Below are positions 43,327 through 51,665 of a stretch of 64,000 nucleotides of DNA, in pieces. The notes under the pieces are model-generated. The model was not told where the DNA came from. It did no database searches and worked only from the letters and a program-made list of their open reading frames with translations. Origin of the DNA: an uncultured Latescibacterota bacterium (GTDB lineage Bacteria > Latescibacterota > UBA2968 > UBA8231); assembly GCA_951813615.1 (NCBI GenBank), contig OX638377.1, forward strand, positions 3,348,001 through 3,412,000. The letters run 5' to 3'. Both the position numbers and the translations under genes were made by a program. The number at the start of each line of letters is the position of its first letter. Positions within the stretch are counted from its first letter, which is position 1.

Positions 43327-45810
43327 TCAGTGCGACACGCCCAACTGGTGCATCCGGCGATGGATCGCCTCCCGCGCTTGGAGGAAGGGCCGCTCCAGAT
43401 AGGCGAGATGATCTGCCTCGCCGTGGTGGTGCGTAATGTCGTCGCGCAGATGCAGACGGCTGTTGTGGCGGATGTAGTGCAGCGAGCCATCCACCAAGGT
43501 CAGCATGTACTGCGCCGTCTCCTGGTTGAACATCCACCATTCGCCGCCGCAGGCCAGATACACCGGCGAGGTGTGCGCCATGATCCCCCGCCCCCAGCCA
43601 TCGAAGTGCGGCACGCTCTGCTCGTAGCCCGGCCCACTGCACCGCGCCGCCAGCCACGAGTGGCCCTCCACCTTTACCTCGGCCTTCAGGCGCAACTTGC
43701 GCCCCCCCTTGGAATCCTCAATAGAAGCCACCACCCGTCCCTCCTGCACCACTTCCAGCGTGTGGATCGGTACCACCGACTCGGCCTCGGCGAGCACCTC
43801 CACCGTGCCGCCATTGCCCGGTAGCTGCACCGTGTCCCCCACCTCGTGGCCATCGACGCTGAAGCGGATCAGCGGGCCGCCGCTGTGGAAGGTGCGGCCC
43901 GCGGCCATGTACTTGCACCAGTTGTCATAGGTGAATGGCTCGTCCTTGGGGATCTGCACGTAGGTGCGATAGATACCCACCGGCACGTCGCTGCTCATTT
44001 TGTCGGTGCCGCCGACTAACGGCAGCTTGTAGCCGCAATTGAGGTAGCGGTAGTACTCGCCGTGCATGTACGTCCCGTGCCGGAGCATTTCCACTGCGTC
44101 GGCGCGCCCGGTGGCAATCAGAGCGGCTGGCTCGCCGTTGGGGCTAGGCAAATGCGGGATCACCACACTACCGCCCTGCTCCCTGCAGCGGTCGGCCCAC
44201 TCGGCCATGGGCACTTCGAGCGTCCCACCCAACTCGGCTTCGCCCGGGCCGTCCGAGCACCACGGCATCACCGGCTCCTTCAGCCCCATGAGGATCAGAT
44301 GCCCCAAAAAGTGCTGCCTGTTTTCTTGGGACACATAGACAATGTGATCGCCATTGGCGGTGGCCATCTCGCCGCCGGTAAATTCCTCGGTATTGGTAAA
44401 CAGCCCGCCCCACTGGGATTGAAGCAGGTTGACCACGTTCAAATCCTCGCCCTGCGCCTCGGTGAGGCTGCCCTGCGCCGATAGGAAATGCACGTGTGAG
44501 TCGCCGCTGTACCAGCCCTCCTCGTTCATCTGCCGCCAGCGCTTCAAGCGCAACTCCAAGGTGCGCTGGCCGGGATCGATCGCCACTTTGGTGCGCAGCG
44601 GCTCGTATTCGTAGCCACGCGCCACATCCACGATCACCTCGCCGCGCGGCAGCCAGCCTTGGCAGGTCCCGTCGATGTACGCATACGTGATCTGCCCCAA
44701 GCGCACATCGCCGCCCACATCGAAGTGCCAAGTCCCCATGTTGGAGTTGACGTGGGCGTGGTGGCCATGCGGGGCATACGGGATACCTTCTGGCGAGCGA
44801 AAGTGGACGCGGCAGGGCACGGGTTTCCCAGTCGCGTCGTCGATGACCTTGGTATGTACCCAGTTGCGCCCGCGCTCCACCACCTCCAGCCGCACTCGCG
44901 GCGAAGCCTCCACGTGGCCCTGCTGCCGCGCCTCCCCCCAGCTAGCCTCCCCCAAAACTTCCCCGTCTCGCTTGACTTGCACAGTGGCCGAAGGATTGGC
45001 GGCTATTTCCACGTATGAAGGACTGCTGCCCTCGTTTTGAGCTTCGCCCCAGCCTTTGCGCCCATCGAGAAAATCCTCGGCCGCTGCTTCCGGCAACGGA
45101 TAAGGATAGGTCGCAACGCCTCGATCGACTTCTACTTCGAGAGCGGTGGACTCGCGCGCGTCCTCCTCTTGCGGCAGGGTGATGATGACCTCGCGCGTAC
45201 CCTCACGGCAGATCGGCTCTTCGTCCAAATCGCTCAGAGTGATCCCTCCGATGACAAAGGCCGGGCCCGCAGCCTCGATAGCAATTTTTTCCAATCCCTT
45301 GTCCGGGTGCGGATTCGGCCACGCCCAGAGCACGAAGTGCTGCGCGCGCCCGCCATCGACCTCGGTCTGGCGACGCCCGGCCATGTCCCACGGGCCTTCG
45401 GTGCGCGGCAAGAGCTGATCGTTCGTATCGGGCACCGCCACAAACGGCGTGCCGCCATACGACGACGGAACAGTCGAGATTTCAAAGCGATCGCGCACTG
45501 GCACCTTGAGCACCTCGCCGTCCTCGTAGTGCAACGCGTATTCAGCCACCAGCGTCGCCAGCGGCCCGTTGTCGGCGATCCGCGACTCCAACAGGCGATG
45601 CGCCACAACCATCCAAGTCACCCGCCGACCGACCGGAATTTCCACACCGGACCGCTCCCCACCACACGCAATTAGACAGCGCCCAGCGTCGCTGCCGAGC
45701 GCAAAAGGCAAGCCGCGAAAGCTTTGTGCGCCGAGCGGTCCTTGGCCTCCCAAGACGTCTAGCCCGGCGTTGTACAGCGCGTTCAAGTCCAGCGGTGTGT
45801 AGGTGCCCAT
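43327..45810 (-). CDS. CehA/McbA-like metallohydrolase-domain protein, copy 2
   Basis: This encodes 827 residues and is a paralogue of the 40055-42544 protein with the same layout: LDLNALYNAGLDVLGGQGPL at the N terminus, the metal site WYSGDSHVHFLSAQGSLTEA near residue 455, IPHLPSPNGEPAAL, VGGTDKMSSDVPVGIYRTYV, and a C-terminal LPGNGGTVEVLAEAESV domain. AAAGGAGGA lies just before ATG 45810. No export signal is visible. A cytoplasmic amide or ester hydrolase is the best guess; the large N-terminal region is uncharacterised. The two paralogues probably arose by tandem duplication before the toxin-antitoxin pair landed between them. Confidence 0.65.
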   Translation of the reverse strand: MGTYTPLDLNALYNAGLDVLGGQGPLGAQSFRGLPFALGSDAGRCLIACGGERSGVEIPVGRRVTWMVVAHRLLESRIADNGPLATLVAEYALHYEDGEVLKVPVRDRFEISTVPSSYGGTPFVAVPDTNDQLLPRTEGPWDMAGRRQTEVDGGRAQHFVLWAWPNPHPDKGLEKIAIEAAGPAFVIGGITLSDLDEEPICREGTREVIITLPQEEDARESTALEVEVDRGVATYPYPLPEAAAEDFLDGRKGWGEAQNEGSSPSYVEIAANPSATVQVKRDGEVLGEASWGEARQQGHVEASPRVRLEVVERGRNWVHTKVIDDATGKPVPCRVHFRSPEGIPYAPHGHHAHVNSNMGTWHFDVGGDVRLGQITYAYIDGTCQGWLPRGEVIVDVARGYEYEPLRTKVAIDPGQRTLELRLKRWRQMNEEGWYSGDSHVHFLSAQGSLTEAQGEDLNVVNLLQSQWGGLFTNTEEFTGGEMATANGDHIVYVSQENRQHFLGHLILMGLKEPVMPWCSDGPGEAELGGTLEVPMAEWADRCREQGGSVVIPHLPSPNGEPAALIATGRADAVEMLRHGTYMHGEYYRYLNCGYKLPLVGGTDKMSSDVPVGIYRTYVQIPKDEPFTYDNWCKYMAAGRTFHSGGPLIRFSVDGHEVGDTVQLPGNGGTVEVLAEAESVVPIHTLEVVQEGRVVASIEDSKGGRKLRLKAEVKVEGHSWLAARCSGPGYEQSVPHFDGWGRGIMAHTSPVYLACGGEWWMFNQETAQYMLTLVDGSLHYIRHNSRLHLRDDITHHHGEADHLAYLERPFLQAREAIHRRMHQLGVSH

Positions 45811-45851
45811 GGTCTCCTCCTTTGGAGTGGTCTTTCGTTTTGGCTGATAAA

Positions 45852-45998
45852 ATGGCTTGGGGGATCGAATTTAGCAAAAAAGCTGTCAGACGAATGGGCC
45901 GGCGTGAGGCCATCTGTTTGCTCATGTTGGCCAGCGAGCATAGATTTTTCCGCTCCCGAAAAATGGGGACCCACCTAAATTCAAGCGGAGACGCGTAA
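45852..45998 (+). pseudogene. Shrunken RelE/ParE-like toxin remnant (48 codons)
   Basis: ATG 45852 opens MAWGIEFSKKAVRRM, which looks like the first strand and helix of RelE/ParE-type toxins. The frame then ends after only 48 codons. Its stop overlaps the next ATG as TAATG, the spacing expected of an intact toxin-antitoxin operon, so the middle of the toxin gene may have been lost by an internal deletion. It is too short to assign firmly. Confidence 0.35.
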
Positions 45999-46213
45999 TG
46001 AGTAAGAGAGAAAGGACGAAACTCGTTCACGAAGGTAATTATGTTGCAGAAGTTGACGTAGAGCTACTAGAAGAGCCTGAAGGATGGTCACCGTACCTTT
46101 CTCTTGAAGACGCCTATCGTCTTGACGAGGTGCGAAAAGCCCTTCGTCGAGGGGACGTTAAGACCGCTGCAAAATATTCACGCGTGTTCAGTCTCACAGC
46201 TATCTCTATGTAA
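45998..46213 (+). CDS. Small protein, putative antitoxin
   Basis: This encodes 71 residues. The segment VHEGNYVAEVDVELLEEPEG, then WSPYLSLEDAYRLDEVRKAL and RRGDVKTAAKYSRVFSLTAI, resembles a widespread family of small proteins found next to RelE/ParE-like or DUF4258-like toxins; I recall the pattern but cannot confirm it. GGAG lies about 8 nt upstream, and the start overlaps the stop of the toxin-like remnant. It may be an orphan antitoxin at the edge of the AT-rich island. Confidence 0.5.
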   Translation: MSKRERTKLVHEGNYVAEVDVELLEEPEGWSPYLSLEDAYRLDEVRKALRRGDVKTAAKYSRVFSLTAISM

Positions 46214-47338
46214 AGCCGCATAACCTATCACTTAACCGGGCGCTTAACTATGTCTAGAAAATTGCGCGAGGTGCAGCAGGATGTCTAAAGAAATGAATCC
46301 CATATTTGGATTTCCACCAATCCACAAGGCCCATCTTACGCCTCCAGATAATATCGCTGCTCGTTTGCAAAGCCTAATCGGTACCCCATTTAAATTGACT
46401 GGAAAGACCAGAACAGATGGCTCGAATGTGAGAAAGCTTGTTGCACAGACTTTCACAGGATTCTCATTACCTGAACCATGCCCCCAGTCATCTTATTCTA
46501 TTATGCCACCTAAAGGAAAAGGATTGCCAAGGATACTTTTAGAATATGTGGATACCTATATCGTAACTACAGGTAATACGTACAATCTCCAGGTTTGGAA
46601 TCGAAATCCGGCATCCGGCTCTATCCAAGTCGAATACAATTCCGGTGAGACCCTATCGTCAAAGGATGTCCGATTCGTCTTCCTGCGTGTTGACTCACAG
46701 ACTCAGACGATAAGCTCAATCCTCGTCCTAACTCCAGATTACATCGAGAGTAAATTCGGACGTTTTGGCAAGCCAACGATTAAACACTAAATTATAATTC
46801 CATCAAAAGTTAGAGATAAGGTACTAGCTCAAAATTCGCCGGGCATTTTCTGTTCAGATACATCTACTCTTTCTCAACATGTAACAGAGAAGTATGCTAT
46901 TCCGACCTCTTCAATGAGTGATAAACCTATTTTTGGCCAGCTATTTTCTTTGAGATTGCTGCGAGAAATGCTAGTAGAAGGGCTAATTGGTGAACCATTG
47001 GATCAAATGGCTACCAAAAACAGAGGGCAAGCGTTAGAGCGCTTGGTTGCTTGTCTCTTAGGATACAAAATTAGCGATGCTGAACTTTTAAAGGGGAATT
47101 TTCCCGATATTCCCAATCAAGCCTTGGAGGTCAAGGTGCAAGATTCGCCGACCGTAGATCTAGGAAAATTCAGTCCTCAGTTCGAAGAGTGCGTACCGTC
47201 CTGTCCTAGATTAACGACGTTGGATGTCCGCTACTTGATAGCCTTGACAGATGCAGAGACGAGCATTATTCAGGGAATAATTTTATGTCCTGGTGAGAAG
47301 TTAGGTGAGCATTTCTCATACGTAAGCGACACTAGCTT

Positions 47339-47341
47339 TAA
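47339..47341. repeat. Target-site duplication TAA, left copy
   Basis: TAA directly precedes the left terminal inverted repeat and matches TAA at 48284-48286. A 3-bp TNA duplication is typical of the IS427/IS1031 branch of IS5. Confidence 0.8.
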
Positions 47342-47358
47342 GAGCCTATACGAAAATT
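47342..47358. repeat. IS terminal inverted repeat, left
   Basis: GAGCCTATACGAAAATT is the exact reverse complement of 48267-48283. Confidence 0.92.
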
Positions 47359-47434
47359 GCTTTCCAGTTGATAACAAGGTCTTGGCGACCTACGCTTTCC
47401 GTATCATTTGCCCTCAACCAAGAGGAGGAAAGCC

Positions 47435-48268
47435 ATGGCCACCAAGACCGATTCGCTGGATACGATCTGGCGTACCCCGGATGCGTTGTGGGATTTGATT
47501 GCCCCGATTCTGGGGCCGGACAAACCACCCGGCACCGTCGGGCGTCCGTCCACGCCCAATCGCGTCCTTTTCGACGCCATTATCTTTGTGTTACGCAGCG
47601 GCTGTCAATGGCAGGTTATTCCGCGGGAAACCTACGCCCCCGGATCGACCGTGCATGGCCGGTTTCGACACTGGGTTCAACAAGGCGTGTTTCTCCACGC
47701 TTGGCAAACCCTGCTGCACTACTATGATACGCAGGTGGGCATTGCGTGGAAATGGCAAGCCCTCGACGGGGTGATTACCAAAGCGCCGTTGGGCGGCGAA
47801 GCGACGGGTCCTTCCCCGGTGGATCGGAGTAAAACGGGCACCAAACGGTCGGTGTTGACCGACCAGCGTGGTGCGCCGCTGGCGGTGGAAATAACCGGCG
47901 CGAATACGCATGACAAAACGGTCGCGCTGGCGACGTTGGATGGCCTCGTGGTGAAAAGGCCGGAGAAAGTCGTCTATCGTTTGCATCATCTGTGTCTGGA
48001 CCAAGGCTATAACTACGACGATGTCATCGAAGGAGTCGAGGAACGCGACTATCATCTACACGTAGCCAAGAGTGAAGCCGAAAGGGCCAAGAGGCCCGTC
48101 AAAAAGAAGCATCCGGCGCGGCGATGGGTCGTCGAACGAACCCATGCTTGGCATAATCGGTTCCGCCGACTGCTGATCCGATGGGAGAAAAAAAGTACCC
48201 ATTACCAAGCATTAATTCACGTAGCTTCGGTGCTCATCATTTTTCGGATCGTCGACCGATTAACATAA
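47435..48268 (+). CDS. IS5-family DDE transposase
   Basis: This encodes 277 residues. AGGAGG lies 6-7 nt before ATG 47435. The N terminus (WDLIAPILGPDKPPGTVGRP) and IIFVLRSGCQWQVIPRE are the usual DUF4096-like DNA-binding part of IS5/IS1031 transposases. The DDE catalytic triad is visible as Asp in WQALDGVITKA, Asp in HLCLDQGYNYDD, and Glu in WVVERTHAWHNRFRRLLIRW. The length and order are standard, with no frameshift, unlike many IS427 members that use two frames. The stop overlaps the first bases of the right inverted repeat. Confidence 0.95.
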   Translation: MATKTDSLDTIWRTPDALWDLIAPILGPDKPPGTVGRPSTPNRVLFDAIIFVLRSGCQWQVIPRETYAPGSTVHGRFRHWVQQGVFLHAWQTLLHYYDTQVGIAWKWQALDGVITKAPLGGEATGPSPVDRSKTGTKRSVLTDQRGAPLAVEITGANTHDKTVALATLDGLVVKRPEKVVYRLHHLCLDQGYNYDDVIEGVEERDYHLHVAKSEAERAKRPVKKKHPARRWVVERTHAWHNRFRRLLIRWEKKSTHYQALIHVASVLIIFRIVDRLT

Positions 48269-48283
48269 TTTTCGTATAGGCTC
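48267..48283. repeat. IS terminal inverted repeat, right
   Basis: AATTTTCGTATAGGCTC is the exact inverse of the left end at 47342-47358. Confidence 0.92.
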
Positions 48284-48286
48284 TAA
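48284..48286. repeat. Target-site duplication TAA, right copy
   Basis: TAA follows the right inverted repeat and matches the copy at 47339-47341. Confidence 0.8.
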
Positions 48287-48349
48287 GTGTCAAAGATCAA
48301 TCCCTATGTCCTTTTTTGATACGTACCAAGGCCAAGCACTTTACAATCC

Positions 48350-50104
48350 CTAAAACGAAAATAGCGGCTCGACACCAAAGGCTTCCGCTACAGCAACCTC
48401 TAAATCAGTCTCATATTTTTCGGTCATATTATCGCCTACGTCAACCGATACTAATTTTTTCACCAAATCTACTATCCTCATAGAATGTGCAGAATGCCTA
48501 TCTGGCATTGGATATTTTTCTACGTATTGAGTTAAATAGCGCCGCCGGCCAGCGTACAGTTTGTTATTAAATACCAAATCGTGATAACGAGTCATAAGAT
48601 TTGAATTCGCTATCCCTTGGATTAGGAAGAGCATATCCGTGTTTTCTTCTTCTGAGACGATCCAGTAACAGTTGCCATCAACCATTAATCCTTCATTGTC
48701 GTAAAAGAACATTGGACTAGGGCTAATATCGGGAAAGATGAGCTTGGGACGACTCAAAGCTAAAGGATCTTGGGGAACCCAAATCTCATACCATTTTCTA
48801 TTGGCCTTAATTACGTATTTCCGTCTTTCTAATCTCTCTCGATATTGCCTAAGGTATGCCGCTGCACATGGGTACTTTTCTATATCAATCGCTTTTCGTT
48901 TCGTATCCCTGACTTCATGAGTATATAGTATCTTTTTCAGCGATTCATTGCTTTTGCTGGATCGCCAGCGGCCAGCGTCGTCATGTGAGAATATGGGACG
49001 TAGTAAGCAGTCTTCCGGTCGCCTATCTTCAGGCATATCGTCCCAATCCGAACGAATAAAAACTTGATCGGCTGTCGTCTTAATGCCAACCCTTACCTTC
49101 ACAATGTCTCCAATTCGATATTTTGCCGCCGATTCTATTTTACCAATCCACTCTTTCTCATCCGCAGTTACCATCTGCCAAGGTTCGGAGGACAAATTAG
49201 AAAAGGAAAGAGTACCCTTCGAAAGTTTGAACCGAGTTTTAGACACTAAATATTCACCGTCAGAATCTTGCCTGAGAATGTCGTACACTGAATCAACATG
49301 GAATGGCTTTTCTCGATCATCGCGATTATTTCTCCTATTCTCGTAAATTCTGACAAATCTATTTAACAGCCTCTGGTTCGTAGAGGAACGCGATGTAGAG
49401 GATAATTTTCTAGCGATTAAGATAGCTGGCAGAACGGCAGCTTTGAAAAGCTTGGTGTCGCCGAGGTCAATCAATTCGATTATCTCGTAATTCTCTGCAA
49501 TGAACGCTCTGATGGAGGCTCCACCTTTTGTTGAAATAAACCGATTAGACGTGATGACACCTATAATGCCTCTATCTTTTAAGCACTGGGTCATCGCCAC
49601 CAGAAAAGCTTGGTACAAATCGATTCTGCCTTTTAGGCGAAAGGCTTTTGCTAACTCCTGTGATTTCCGGGCACCTAGAACCTGCGTTCGGACGTAAGGA
49701 GGGTTGGCGATTATAATATCTACAGGAGGAATAGTCTTGTTAGTTGGAGGCCCGTTGTTAAATAACCCTATCTGAGCTTCTGAATCGGTGTAAAGTTCAA
49801 GAAAATCCATCCTCTTGAAAAAATTCGATTTTGAGCCAAACACTCCTAACCGCTCTTGGGCATTCTCAAGGGATAAATCGTCAAGCTCTATCCCTGTAAT
49901 GACGGTATTTCTTAGTATATTATCTGGCAGTGAGCTAGCTAAGGCGACTAGCAGTTCTCCATCGCCACAGGCCGGGTCCAAAACCCTTAGTTCAGGGAGT
50001 TGACGAAAGTCTGCTTCGGCGACCAATCTTTCTGCGAGAAAATGAGCAAGTTCAGGAGGCGTGTAGTGCGAACCAGTAGCTTTTTGTTTAGTAACAAGCG
50101 GCAT
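48350..50104 (-). CDS. Adenine-N6 DNA methyltransferase of a type II restriction-modification system
   Basis: This encodes 584 residues from ATG 50104 (AAAGGG 10 nt upstream); an in-frame TTG at 50128 is an alternative. SAM motif I is VLDPACGDGE (about 41-50) and the catalytic motif IV is NPPY (134-137). GSHYTPPELAHFLAERLV is the standard entry segment of gamma/TaqI-Eco57I-like N6-adenine methylases. The C-terminal half contains a TaqI-type recognition domain (YAGRRRYLTQYVEKYPMPD). It should protect the recognition sites of the neighbouring endonuclease. Its stop overlaps the reconstructed endonuclease stop in convergent orientation. Since the nuclease is broken, this is now effectively an orphan methylase. 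Base composition is AT-rich compared with the flanks. Confidence 0.92.
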   Translation of the reverse strand: MPLVTKQKATGSHYTPPELAHFLAERLVAEADFRQLPELRVLDPACGDGELLVALASSLPDNILRNTVITGIELDDLSLENAQERLGVFGSKSNFFKRMDFLELYTDSEAQIGLFNNGPPTNKTIPPVDIIIANPPYVRTQVLGARKSQELAKAFRLKGRIDLYQAFLVAMTQCLKDRGIIGVITSNRFISTKGGASIRAFIAENYEIIELIDLGDTKLFKAAVLPAILIARKLSSTSRSSTNQRLLNRFVRIYENRRNNRDDREKPFHVDSVYDILRQDSDGEYLVSKTRFKLSKGTLSFSNLSSEPWQMVTADEKEWIGKIESAAKYRIGDIVKVRVGIKTTADQVFIRSDWDDMPEDRRPEDCLLRPIFSHDDAGRWRSSKSNESLKKILYTHEVRDTKRKAIDIEKYPCAAAYLRQYRERLERRKYVIKANRKWYEIWVPQDPLALSRPKLIFPDISPSPMFFYDNEGLMVDGNCYWIVSEEENTDMLFLIQGIANSNLMTRYHDLVFNNKLYAGRRRYLTQYVEKYPMPDRHSAHSMRIVDLVKKLVSVDVGDNMTEKYETDLEVAVAEAFGVEPLFSF

Positions 50105-50139
50105 CTGGGTATAGCCCTTTGTCTTCAATATTAAGGGTG

Positions 50140-50163
50140 TAAGAATCGAATTAAGAATCGAAT
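50140..50163. repeat. Tandem 12-bp direct repeat upstream of the methyltransferase
   Basis: TAAGAATCGAAT occurs twice in direct succession (50140-50151, 50152-50163), 36 nt before ATG 50104. Its place in the leader suggests a regulator-binding site for the methylase promoter, but no controller protein gene is nearby. It could also be chance or a scar of integration. Confidence 0.6.
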
Positions 50164-50382
50164 ATCAATGAACCCATGTCAACCTGAGAGCCTGTTTAAA
50201 CTAACTTACTACCCACGCGCAGATACTTCGGGAGCTCTTGCTCCCAATGATCCTGCTCGCTAATTGGCTGGCCTATGAGGCCGAGGTCTCTGCTACGCTT
50301 CCCGCCATTAGCTTGCGCCTCCTCTCCCACACCCGTACCTTGGCCGCCCACCACCTTCCCCACCCTCAAGGAGCTTCCCAAG

Positions 50383-51618
50383 ATGAAAATCACCGACATC
50401 GAAGTCATCCCCATCTTTCCCAAGCTGGCCAACCGCTATGCCGAGCGCCGCGTCGATCTCTACGGCATCGACTGCCGCGTCGTGTACAAAGTCCACACCG
50501 ACGCCGGCATCACCGGCTACGGCGACATGCGGGTGCGCCCCTACGCCAAACCGTCCCGCGACTCCGTCGCGCAGTTCATTGGCCTCAGCCCCTTCGACTT
50601 CATCAACGACCATCGCTCTGCCGTCCCCTCGGGCCTACTCTGCGCCCTGTACGACGCAATGGGCAAACACCTCGACCTGCCCGTCCACAAACTCCTCGGC
50701 CAAAAAAAGCGCAACGCCATCGCCGTGGCCGCCTGGACCCGACCCGCCTCCCCAGAGATCTTCCGCGACGAGATCAAACGCGCCGCGGCCGAAGGCTACC
50801 GCGTCTTCAAAATCCACACTTGCACCTACCACGACGTCTTCGAGCAGACCCGTCTGGCCACAGAAGTCGCCCCAGAGAGTTTCCGCATCCACTACGACTT
50901 CAACCACAACCGCAGCCTCGGCAGCGCACTGCCGATCATCGCCGAATTCGAAAGAAACTTCCCCATCGTCGGCTACATCGAAGACCCGCTCGACAAAAAG
51001 GACATCGACGGCTGGAAACGCCTGCGCCAGCAGACCAGTCTGCCGCTGATCATGCACGGCACCCCCTTGGGCGGGGTCCAAGAGCTGATCTACGGCCTCG
51101 CCGATATGTACATGATCGGCGGCTCCCTCGAAGACACCATGGCCGCTGGCTGGGCCTGTGGCCGGGCCAATGTGCAAGTTCTGCTGCAATTTGAAGGAGG
51201 TACTCTGGGCAAGGCTATGGCCATGCACATGGCCTCGGTGCTGCCGACCCACACCGCCCACTCGATCAACCTCGACGACCAGTACGCCGAAGACTACACC
51301 ACCGCAACCATTCCCGTCGTCGATGGAGCCTCCCCCGTACCCAACGGGCCGGGCCTAGGTTTTACAGTCGATGAGGACGCGCTGGCGCGGCTGGCTTCCC
51401 AATCACTCGTCGAGCGTCCAACCCACGTCGGCGTCTTGCAGATGCCCGGCGGACACACGTACTACGGCCCGTCCTACATCTCTCCCACCAGCATTACCGG
51501 CCATCAGGAAGGCGTTGACCGCGGCTTCCGCTCCTCGATCTGGGAAGACGACGGCTCGGCCGAGTTCGCCAAGGTCCACGACCGTATTAAAAAAGAAGGC
51601 GTCTTCCGCGCCGACTGA
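50383..51618 (+). CDS. Enolase-superfamily (mandelate racemase/muconate lactonizing enzyme-like) protein
   Basis: This encodes 411 residues. AAGGAG lies 9 nt before ATG 50383; the longer frame upstream is not coding. The N-terminal capping domain (MKITDIEVIPIF, TDAGITGYGD) and barrel follow the family pattern. YRVFKIHTC provides the first barrel Lys, HYDFNHN and GYIEDPLD give the first two metal ligands (Asp, Glu). At the third ligand, where DE is usual, LIMHGTPLGG is found instead. A His-rich later strand (MASVLPTHTAHSINLDD) may supply the base. The family takes a proton from the carbon next to a carboxylate and racemises or dehydrates sugar acids. It converges on the sugar-catabolism operon, so a sugar-acid dehydratase-like role is possible. 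Confidence 0.82.
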   Translation: MKITDIEVIPIFPKLANRYAERRVDLYGIDCRVVYKVHTDAGITGYGDMRVRPYAKPSRDSVAQFIGLSPFDFINDHRSAVPSGLLCALYDAMGKHLDLPVHKLLGQKKRNAIAVAAWTRPASPEIFRDEIKRAAAEGYRVFKIHTCTYHDVFEQTRLATEVAPESFRIHYDFNHNRSLGSALPIIAEFERNFPIVGYIEDPLDKKDIDGWKRLRQQTSLPLIMHGTPLGGVQELIYGLADMYMIGGSLEDTMAAGWACGRANVQVLLQFEGGTLGKAMAMHMASVLPTHTAHSINLDDQYAEDYTTATIPVVDGASPVPNGPGLGFTVDEDALARLASQSLVERPTHVGVLQMPGGHTYYGPSYISPTSITGHQEGVDRGFRSSIWEDDGSAEFAKVHDRIKKEGVFRAD

Positions 51619-51665
51619 TGCGCTTATCTCTAAAATCCCGCATCCGACGCCAGCGGCTTCTGACC

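Larger units (their letters stand above)
47342..48283 (+). mobile_element. Complete IS5-family insertion sequence (IS427/IS1031-like group)
   Basis: This 942-bp element has perfect 17-bp inverted ends, a 3-bp TAA target duplication and one intact transposase gene reading left to right. It interrupts the restriction endonuclease gene near its 3' end in the same orientation. Perfect ends and an intact transposase suggest a recent insertion that may still be mobile. Confidence 0.92.
46281..48353 (+). pseudogene. Type II restriction endonuclease gene, broken by an in-frame TAA and an IS5-family insertion
   Basis: The frame from ATG 46281 stops at TAA 46788-46790 (169 codons), but the same frame is then open for 41 codons to ATG 46914 and on to 47341, where the IS begins. 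Joining 47341 to 48287 (removing the element and one TAA copy) keeps the frame and ends at TAA 48351-48353, three bases shifted against the stop of the convergent methyltransferase. The full product would be about 375 residues. In the second half PD-x6-EVK (FPDIPNQALEVK) is the PD-(D/E)XK nuclease site. With the methyltransferase next door, a type II restriction enzyme is likely. As read, it should be inactive: the N-terminal half is cut off, and the IS replaces the last 22 codons. The recognition site is unknown. Confidence 0.78.

Noticed and set aside
47435..48268. Programmed frameshift in the transposase
   Set aside because: The frame is continuous with all three catalytic residues, so none is needed.
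50230..50245. GGGAGC/GCTCCC hairpin as a terminator
   Set aside because: No T-rich tract follows on either strand and no gene ends next to it.
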